From: CAZPMO01 sp964587515
Lineage (GTDB): Bacteria > Pseudomonadota > Alphaproteobacteria > MPNO01
Direction of reading: 5' to 3'
Assembly (NCBI GenBank): GCA_964587515.1
Contig: CAZPMO010000162.1
Coordinates: 1 to 11,311, forward strand
Length of the DNA stretch: 11,311 bases
Under the pieces are notes generated by a model, which saw nothing but the letters and a program-made list of their open reading frames with translations, was not told the DNA's origin and ran no database searches. This document shows, in pieces, positions 6,448 to 11,311 of this stretch. The translations under genes and the position numbers were made by a program. Positions within the stretch are counted from its first letter, which is position 1, and each line of letters starts with the position of its first letter.

Positions 6448-7716
6448 AGCGTGCCGATCAACGCGGTCATCGGGGTGATGCTGGAAGACGGGGAGGACGC
6501 CGCGGCGATCGACGCCGCGCCGGCCGCGCCCGCGCCGACCCCGGATGCGCCCGTTGCCGCGCCGTCAACCGCGCCCGCGAAAGCCAACGGCGAGATCCGA
6601 ATCACGCCGCTGGCGCGGCGCGTCGCCGAACAGATGGGGGTCGACCTCGCCACGGTCGTCGGCACCGGGGCCGAGGGACGCATCGTCCTCGGCGACGTGG
6701 AATCCGCCGCCGGTGGCGCGGTCCAGGCCTTGCCGTCCTTCGATAGCCCCGCGCCGGCCGCCGCCCTGCCGCCCACACCTACAATCGCTCCCGCATCCGG
6801 GGCGCGCGTCTTCGCCAGCCCCTTGGCGCGCCGCATGGCGGGCGACGCCGGGCTCGACCTTGCATCGATTGCGGGCAGTGGTCCCTCGGGCCGGATCGTC
6901 AAGGCCGACATCGAGGCCGCCATTGCCGGCGGCGCGCGGCCGGCGACGGCACAAGCGCCTTCCGTCGAAGCGCCGTCCGCCACGCCCAGTACGCCGGCGC
7001 CGACTCCCACCGCTCCCGCGCCGGCAATCGTCGGCGATACCGACGTGAAGCTCTCGACCATGCGCAAGGTCATCGCCGAACGCATGACGGAATCGAAGAC
7101 CACGGTGCCGCATTTCTATCTGACGGTGGATTGCGAAATCGACGAGTTGTTGAAAGTCCGCGCGGCGCTGAACGAACGCATCGCGCCCGATAAAATCTCG
7201 GTCAACGACATCGTGGTGCGCGCCTGCGCGCTGGCGCTGCGCGAGGTGCCGGAAGCCAATGTCTCGTGGCTCGGCGACGGCATGATGCGCCAGCACGGCG
7301 CGGTCGATGTCTCGGTCGCGGTGGCGATCGACGGCGGCCTGATCACGCCCATCATCCGCAACGCGGACGCCAAGGGTTTCGCCGATATCTCGCGCGAAAT
7401 GAAGGATCTGGCCCAGCGCGCCCGCGACGGCAAGCTGACGCCCGAGGAATATCAGGGCGGTTCGTTCTCGATCTCCAATCTCGGCATGTTCGGGATCAAG
7501 CAGTTCGACGCGGTGATCAACGCGCCGCAGGCCTGCATTCTCGCGGTCGGCGCGGGAGAGGCGCGCCCGGTGGTGAAAGACGGCGAGATCGTCCCCGCCA
7601 CGGTGATGAGCTGCACGCTGTCGGTCGATCACCGGGTGGTCGACGGCGCGATCGGCGCGCGGCTGTTGTCGGCGATCAAACGCCTCGTCGAATACCCGCC
7701 GGCGATGCTGCTGTGA
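6250..7716 (+). CDS. pdhC: Pyruvate dehydrogenase E2: dihydrolipoamide acetyltransferase with two subunit-binding domains
   Basis: The structural core of the complex; it transfers the acetyl group from dihydrolipoamide to CoA. The chain has 488 residues. Domain order: lipoyl domain 1-80 (acceptor Lys43); Ala/Pro linker; peripheral-subunit-binding domain (PSBD) at about 118-151, TPLARRVAEQMGVDL then GTGAEGRI; Ala/Pro linker; a second PSBD at about 188-225, ASPLARRMAGDAGLDL then GSGPSGRI; linker of APTPTAPAPA type; catalytic 2-oxoacid acyltransferase domain 264-488, ending in the DHRVVDGA active site with His461 and Asp465. E2 proteins normally have a single PSBD, so the tandem pair is unusual and explains much of the extra length over the usual 420-450 residues. 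The start is supported by GGAGA at 6241-6245. The gene follows pdhB by 17 bp and presumably shares its transcript. Function is certain; the role of the second PSBD is inferred. Confidence 0.96.
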   Translation: MPINILMPALSPTMTEGNLAKWHKSEGEEIHAGDVLVEIETDKATMEVEAVDDGVLGKIMIAEGTESVPINAVIGVMLEDGEDAAAIDAAPAAPAPTPDAPVAAPSTAPAKANGEIRITPLARRVAEQMGVDLATVVGTGAEGRIVLGDVESAAGGAVQALPSFDSPAPAAALPPTPTIAPASGARVFASPLARRMAGDAGLDLASIAGSGPSGRIVKADIEAAIAGGARPATAQAPSVEAPSATPSTPAPTPTAPAPAIVGDTDVKLSTMRKVIAERMTESKTTVPHFYLTVDCEIDELLKVRAALNERIAPDKISVNDIVVRACALALREVPEANVSWLGDGMMRQHGAVDVSVAVAIDGGLITPIIRNADAKGFADISREMKDLAQRARDGKLTPEEYQGGSFSISNLGMFGIKQFDAVINAPQACILAVGAGEARPVVKDGEIVPATVMSCTLSVDHRVVDGAIGARLLSAIKRLVEYPPAMLL

Positions 7717-7770
7717 ATTTACAGAATTTAGTCATAATATTACTTTGGTAAGCAATCCAAGGGTCCTCAT

Positions 7771-7992
7771 ATGGGTCAAGAACGACGCATACAGCATTTG
7801 GAGGAAGCAGTTCTTCATCTCTCCCGTGCGGTGAATCGAATGATCGAAGCACACGAAAAGGAGTTGCCGCTCCGGGAAATGGACGAAGGTCGTGTCGAGT
7901 CCAGGAGTTCGGATCGCTTGATCAATGAGGCGTACGATGCCCTTGAAAAAGCAGTCGATCTCGTTTCGTTGGAAGAACATGAGCGGAACTGA
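7771..7992 (+). CDS. Small hypothetical protein, helical, 73 residues
   Basis: Not recognised as any family. The 73-residue product is charged and appears wholly alpha-helical: an amphipathic helix over about residues 2-35 (RRIQHLEEAVLHLSRAVNRM), a polar middle (36-46), and a second helix at 47-70 rich in Asp, Glu and Leu. There is no signal peptide, membrane segment or cysteine. Coding status is supported by a good ribosome binding site (AAGGG, 7759-7763, 7 bases before ATG), a clean 54-bp gap after pdhC, and a 14-bp overlap with the next gene that implies translational coupling. Its DNA is clearly less GC-rich than the pdh genes: about 45-50% in two 60-base rows counted by hand, against 68% at the end of pdhC. 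A small cytosolic partner of the membrane protein encoded next is possible, but no function can be assigned. Confidence 0.65.
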   Translation: MGQERRIQHLEEAVLHLSRAVNRMIEAHEKELPLREMDEGRVESRSSDRLINEAYDALEKAVDLVSLEEHERN

Positions 7993-8320
7993 AGAACCGC
8001 CGCGAGATGTAAATACGCGGTTGCTTGATGACCGAATTGATCAAGCGCTCAAACGCCGATTTCCTTCCGGGGAAGGCGGCGGAGGCAGCGGCGACGATTT
8101 CGAAGCACGCTTGGCTTCGGTCGAACAAAAGGTTGATGATCTTCGCGCGGGAATGGAACGTGTGGAGATAAAGATCGATCAGCTGCCAACAGCGGCCGAT
8201 GTATCCGAAATTAAAGGGCGAGTTTCCCAGATGCCGACCGTTTGGCAACTTCTTGGCCTCGTCATAGCTATATTCGGTCTGGCGTTCGCACTCGTCCGTT
8301 TCGGACTCCCTCAAGGATAA
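7979..8320 (+). CDS. Small coiled-coil protein with C-terminal membrane anchor, 113 residues
   Basis: Family not identified. Starting at the ATG at 7979, with GGAAG (7971-7975) just upstream, the product has 113 residues. An earlier in-frame ATG at 7925 would add 18 residues deep inside the preceding gene and is less likely. Layout: charged N-terminus with a predicted helix (13-28), a Gly-rich hinge GEGGGGSG (31-38), a heptad-like coiled coil (about 41-69, RLASVEQKVDDLRAGMERVE), then one hydrophobic segment at 89-108 (WQLLGLVIAIFGLAFALVRF) close to the C-terminus. The coiled coil plus short C-terminal membrane span resembles the architecture of phage XhlA-like and other tail-anchored small proteins, but that is similarity of layout only. 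It overlaps the 73-residue gene by 14 bp and ends 15 bp before lpdA, so it must be cotranscribed with the pdh genes or driven from within the islet. Confidence 0.7.
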   Translation: MSGTEEPPRDVNTRLLDDRIDQALKRRFPSGEGGGGSGDDFEARLASVEQKVDDLRAGMERVEIKIDQLPTAADVSEIKGRVSQMPTVWQLLGLVIAIFGLAFALVRFGLPQG

Positions 8321-8335
8321 TTCTGCCGGAATCGC

Positions 8336-9733
8336 ATGGCTGGTACTTCTTTCGACCTGATAGTCATCGGCGGCGGGCCGGGTGGTTATGTCGCGGCGAT
8401 CCGGGCGGCGCAGCTCGGACTGTCGGCGGCGGTGGTCGAGCGCGAGCATCTCGGCGGCATCTGCCTCAACTGGGGCTGCATCCCCACCAAGGCGCTGCTG
8501 CGCACTTCGGAAATCCATCATCTTCTGCAAAATCTCGATGAATTCGGGCTGGCGGCGAAGGATATCAGTATCGATCTGAAGAAGATCGTCCAGCGCTCGC
8601 GCGGCGTCGCGCGCCGGCTCAACGGCGGGGTCAAGCACCTGCTGGGCAAGAACAAGGTGGAGATCTTCGATGGCCACGGCGCGCTCGCCGGTCCCGGCAA
8701 GGTCGTGGTCAGCCGCGATGGCGCGGCGGTGGCCGAACTCACCGCGAAACACATCATCCTCGCCACCGGCGCGCGGGCGCGCGCGCTGCCGGGTCTGGAA
8801 CCCGACGGCAAGCTGATCTGGACCTATCGCGAGGCCATGGTGCCGGAGACGCTGCCGAAATCCCTGCTGGTGATCGGCTCGGGCGCCATCGGCATCGAGT
8901 TCGCGAGCTTCTATCGCGACCTCGGCGCGGACGTGACCGTGGTCGAGGTGATGGACCGCGTGCTGCCCGTGGAGGACGAGGAGATTTCGGCCCTCGCCCG
9001 CAAGGCGCTGGAAGACCAGGGCATGACCATCCACACCGGCGCCACCGTGAAATCCCTGACCCCCGGCGCCGATAACGTCACCGCGACCATTGAGGCTGCC
9101 GGCAAAATCATGGAATTGGTCGTCGATCGCGCCATCCTCGCCGTGGGTATCGTCGGCAACGTGGAGAATATCGGTGTCGAGGGCACCGGAATCACGGTCG
9201 AGCACACCCATTTGGTCGTCAACGAATGGCTGGAGACCGGCGAGCCCGGCGTCTACGCGATCGGCGACCTGGTCGGCCCGCCCTGGCTGGCGCACAAGGC
9301 CAGCCACGAGGGCGTGATCTGCGTCGAACATATCGCGGGGGTCGAGACCCATCCGCTGGACACCTCGCGCATTCCGGGCTGTACCTATTGCCGCCCGCAG
9401 GTCGCGAGCATCGGGCTCAGCGAGGCGGCGGCGATCGAGGGCGGTCACGAAGTGCGCGTCGGCCGTTTCCCATATGCCGGCAACGGCAAGGCGGTGGCGC
9501 TGGGCGAAGCGGACGGGCTGATCAAGACGGTGTTCGACGCGAAAACCGGCGAGTTGCTGGGGGCTCACATGATCGGCGCCGAGGTCACCGAGTTGATCCA
9601 GGGCTTCGCCGTCGCCATGAACGCCGAGGTCACCGAGGCCGAGCTGATGGCGACCGTTTTCCCGCACCCGACGCTCAGCGAAATGATGCACGAGTCGGTC
9701 CTTGACGCCTACGGGCGGGTCATCCATTTCTAG
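8336..9733 (+). CDS. lpdA: Dihydrolipoyl dehydrogenase (E3)
   Basis: Flavoprotein that reoxidises dihydrolipoyl groups of PdhC (and probably PdhB), reducing NAD+. The 465-residue length is normal. FAD-binding motif IGGGPGGYVAA (11-21); redox-active disulfide in GGICLNWGCIPTKAL with Cys43 and Cys48; NAD-binding GSGAIGIEFASFY near residue 182; second FAD motif YAIGDLVGPPWLAHKA; and a C-terminal HPTLSE dimer-interface motif with His444 and Glu449 forming the catalytic base pair. There is no N-terminal lipoyl domain, unlike some E3 proteins. The ribosome binding site is weak (GGA at 8328-8330), suggesting coupling to the upstream small gene that ends 15 bp earlier. E3 is often shared with the 2-oxoglutarate and glycine cleavage complexes, but the location marks this copy as the pyruvate dehydrogenase E3. 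Confidence 0.97.
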   Translation: MAGTSFDLIVIGGGPGGYVAAIRAAQLGLSAAVVEREHLGGICLNWGCIPTKALLRTSEIHHLLQNLDEFGLAAKDISIDLKKIVQRSRGVARRLNGGVKHLLGKNKVEIFDGHGALAGPGKVVVSRDGAAVAELTAKHIILATGARARALPGLEPDGKLIWTYREAMVPETLPKSLLVIGSGAIGIEFASFYRDLGADVTVVEVMDRVLPVEDEEISALARKALEDQGMTIHTGATVKSLTPGADNVTATIEAAGKIMELVVDRAILAVGIVGNVENIGVEGTGITVEHTHLVVNEWLETGEPGVYAIGDLVGPPWLAHKASHEGVICVEHIAGVETHPLDTSRIPGCTYCRPQVASIGLSEAAAIEGGHEVRVGRFPYAGNGKAVALGEADGLIKTVFDAKTGELLGAHMIGAEVTELIQGFAVAMNAEVTEAELMATVFPHPTLSEMMHESVLDAYGRVIHF

Positions 9734-9739
9734 TCACAC

Positions 9740-10684
9740 ATGACACAAGCCACCGAGACCAGCCGGGTCCGGCATCCCGAAAAAGCCGGGAAACCGGATA
9801 ACCCCATTCAGCGCAAGCCGCCGTGGATTCGCGTGCGCGCGCCGACCTCCCCGGTCTATGCCGAAACCCGCGCGACCATGCGCGAGCTTGGTCTTTCGAC
9901 GGTCTGCGAGGAGGCCGCGTGTCCCAATATCGGCGAATGCTGGGCCCAGCGGCACGCCACCATGATGATCATGGGCGAGATCTGCACCCGCGCCTGCGCC
10001 TTCTGCAATGTCGCCACGGGCCAGCCCAATGCGCTCGACGGCGACGAGCCGGCGCGCGTCGCCGAAGCGGTGGCGTGGCTCGGCCTCAAGCATGTGGTCA
10101 TAACGTCGGTCGACCGCGACGATCTCAATGATGGCGGCGCGGGGCATTTCGCCGCCGTGATCGAAGCCATTCGCGCGACCGCGCCCGGCACGTCGGTTGA
10201 GGTTCTGACGCCCGATTTCCTGCGCAAGGACGGCGCGCTTGAAATCGTCGTCGCGGCGCGGCCCGACGTGTTCAACCACAATCTCGAAACCGTTCCCCGG
10301 CTCTATCCGGACGTCCGTCCCGGCGCGCGTTACTTCCATTCGCTGCGCCTGCTCGACGACGCGAAACGGCTGGATGGGTCGATTTTCACCAAGTCCGGGA
10401 TCATGGTCGGGCTCGGCGAGTCGCGCGAGGAAGTGTTGCAGGTGATGGACGATCTGCGGTCGGCCGATGTGGATTTCCTTACCGTCGGCCAGTATCTGCA
10501 GCCGACGCCCAAGCATCATGGGATAGACCGCTTCGTCACGCCCGACGAGTTCGAGAGCTATGCATCCGCCGCCTATGGCAAGGGGTTCCTGATGGTCTCG
10601 GCCACGCCGTTGACGCGGTCGTCCTATCACGCCGATGCCGATTTCGAGAAGCTGCGCGCCGCGCGCCAGGCGCGGACCGGGTAA
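9740..10684 (+). CDS. lipA: Lipoyl synthase (radical SAM)
   Basis: Inserts two sulfur atoms into octanoyl groups carried on lipoyl domains, making the cofactor needed by PdhB and PdhC. The 314-residue chain has both iron-sulfur cluster motifs. The auxiliary, sulfur-donating cluster is bound by Cys56, Cys61 and Cys67 (CEEAACPNIGEC) plus the serine of the C-terminal RSSY motif (293-296). The radical SAM cluster is bound by Cys82, Cys86 and Cys89 (CTRACAFC). DVFNHNLETV, GLGESREEV and QYLQPTPKH are further family signatures. The ATG lies 6 bp after the lpdA stop and lacks a clear Shine-Dalgarno sequence, so translational coupling is likely. No octanoyltransferase (lipB) is present in the window, so octanoyl transfer must be encoded elsewhere. 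Clustering with pdh genes is functionally sensible. Identification is secure. Confidence 0.98.
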   Translation: MTQATETSRVRHPEKAGKPDNPIQRKPPWIRVRAPTSPVYAETRATMRELGLSTVCEEAACPNIGECWAQRHATMMIMGEICTRACAFCNVATGQPNALDGDEPARVAEAVAWLGLKHVVITSVDRDDLNDGGAGHFAAVIEAIRATAPGTSVEVLTPDFLRKDGALEIVVAARPDVFNHNLETVPRLYPDVRPGARYFHSLRLLDDAKRLDGSIFTKSGIMVGLGESREEVLQVMDDLRSADVDFLTVGQYLQPTPKHHGIDRFVTPDEFESYASAAYGKGFLMVSATPLTRSSYHADADFEKLRAARQARTG

Positions 10685-10694
10685 CGGGCAGCCA

Positions 10695-11201
10695 ATGCCG
10701 ACACATGCCGAAAAGCGTTTTCTGCCGTTCAGCCGCGAACAGCTTTTTAATCTGGTCGCCGATGTGGAGCGCTACCCGGAATTCCTGCCCTGGTGCGTCG
10801 GCGTTCGGGTGATCAATCGCGAAGACAATGTGATCAACGCCGATCTGATGATCGGATTCAAGATGATCCGCGAAAAATTCACGTCGCGCGTCACCTTGAG
10901 CGCGCCCGACCGTATCGACGTGAAATATCTCAACGGGCCGTTCCGCTATCTCGACAATCACTGGATTTTCATTCCCAGGGACGGCGGCTGCGAGATCGAT
11001 TTTTTCATCGATTTCGAATTCAGGTCGCGGCTGCTGCGCACGCTGATGGAACCGCTGTTCAACGTCCTCCAGGCCCTCATCGGACCCCTGTTCCACGAGG
11101 CGGTGCGGCGCATGGTGGCGGCCTTCGAGACGCGCGCGAGGTCGTTGTATGCGGCCGTGCGCGACGAGCCCACCACGCCGGGCGCCGTCCGCCAGCCTTA
11201 G
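10695..11201 (+). CDS. COQ10/RatA-family START-domain protein (probable ubiquinone-binding)
   Basis: A 168-residue single-domain protein of the SRPBCC/START superfamily. The family signature VADVERYPEFLPWCVGVRV follows the opening FSREQLF helix, and the central beta strands include FRYLDNHWIF and CEIDFFIDFEF. The long C-terminal helix (LFHEAVRRMVAAFETRARSLY) closes the hydrophobic cavity. Eukaryotic COQ10 and its bacterial homologues bind ubiquinone and support respiration; the E. coli homologue RatA has been described as a ribosome-association toxin, so either name may appear in databases. The ubiquinone role is preferred for an alphaproteobacterium, by inference. An upstream in-frame ATG at 10635 lies inside lipA and would add an Arg-rich tail, so the start at 10695, 10 bp after lipA, is chosen. 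Its ribosome binding site is poor. It appears to be the last gene of the cluster within the window. Confidence 0.9.
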   Translation: MPTHAEKRFLPFSREQLFNLVADVERYPEFLPWCVGVRVINREDNVINADLMIGFKMIREKFTSRVTLSAPDRIDVKYLNGPFRYLDNHWIFIPRDGGCEIDFFIDFEFRSRLLRTLMEPLFNVLQALIGPLFHEAVRRMVAAFETRARSLYAAVRDEPTTPGAVRQP

Positions 11202-11227
11202 CGCGAATTCCCGTTAAGCCGACCCAT

Positions 11228-11289
11228 TATCGAATTTTTGACGTGTTCAGCGGGCGGGTCGGGGACTCGCCCCTACAGGTATTTCGATA
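11228..11289. repeat. Nested inverted repeats downstream of the coq10-like gene
   Basis: An outer 7-bp perfect inverted repeat, TATCGAA (11228-11234) and TTCGATA (11283-11289), encloses a strong hairpin: GGGCGGGTC (11252-11260), a GGG loop, and GACTCGCCC (11264-11272), with one G-T pair in nine. No T-run follows the stem, so it is not a standard rho-independent terminator. The GTAGGGGCGAGTC core, read on the minus strand, looks like the kind of dispersed intergenic repeat seen in high-GC genomes, but that cannot be shown from one copy. The rest of 11202-11311 shows no gene. Confidence 0.4.
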
Positions 11290-11311
11290 TCGCCCGAATA
11301 ACGGCAGCGGA

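Noticed and set aside
7711..7746. AT-rich stretch after pdhC with a 14-base near-palindrome (CTGTGAATTTACAG) and TATA-like words, considered as a promoter or CRP-type site for the islet
   Set aside because: No -35/-10 pair with acceptable spacing was found. The palindrome lacks the second half of a CRP or FNR site and overlaps the pdhC stop codon.
8242..8274. TTGGCA and TATATT words considered as an internal promoter for lpdA
   Set aside because: The spacing is 21 bases, too long, and the words lie within the coding sequence of the membrane segment.
7922..9727. A 601-codon open frame on the minus strand across the small-gene islet and lpdA
   Set aside because: It lies antisense to lpdA, whose redox, FAD and NAD motifs are intact. 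Its product is rich in His/Arg/Asp/Gly, as expected from reading high-GC codons backwards, and matches no family I recognise.
1..11311. tRNA or rRNA genes, CRISPR arrays, insertion sequences and integrase genes
   Set aside because: Looked for and not seen; apart from the lipoyl-domain duplication and the small linker repeat there are no repeats of the needed kind.

Overview
The window is about 11.3 kb of high-GC DNA, almost fully coding and all on the + strand. It most likely comes from an alphaproteobacterium. The evidence is a heteromeric (alpha/beta) pyruvate dehydrogenase E1 whose beta subunit carries its own N-terminal lipoyl domain, and the gene order pdhA-pdhB-pdhC-lpdA-lipA-coq10-like, which I recall as typical of that class. 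The species cannot be named from the sequence alone; a Rhodospirillales-like lineage is only a guess.

Layout. (1) 36-3638: a complete pyruvate:ferredoxin/flavodoxin oxidoreductase (nifJ/PFOR). (2) 3639-3807: a 169-bp intergenic gap with a plausible promoter and a 9-bp inverted repeat. (3) 3808-7716: pdhA, pdhB and pdhC, separated by 4 and 17 bp. (4) 7717-8335: a lower-GC islet with two small overlapping genes of unknown function, the second encoding a coiled-coil protein with a C-terminal membrane segment. (5) 8336-11201: lpdA (E3), lipA (lipoyl synthase) and a COQ10/RatA-like START-domain gene, separated by 6 and 10 bp. (6) 11202-11311: non-coding tail with a strong GC hairpin nested inside a second inverted repeat.

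How it works together. PdhA/PdhB (E1), PdhC (E2) and LpdA (E3) form the NAD-linked pyruvate dehydrogenase complex. LipA makes the lipoyl groups that must sit on the lysines of both PdhB and PdhC. PFOR catalyses the same net conversion (pyruvate to acetyl-CoA) but passes electrons to ferredoxin or flavodoxin and is typically oxygen-sensitive. The locus therefore pairs two alternative pyruvate-oxidising systems, which suggests a facultative or microaerobic lifestyle (inference). The COQ10-like protein would link to ubiquinone-based respiration.

Most noteworthy: PdhC appears to have two peripheral-subunit-binding domains in tandem instead of one; the lipoyl domains of PdhB and PdhC are almost identical (64 of the first 66 residues); an uncharacterised two-gene islet interrupts the pdh operon; and PFOR has a 4-residue shortening in its pyruvate-binding domain. 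I did not see a clearly new multi-gene system such as a defence locus, mobile element or CRISPR array.
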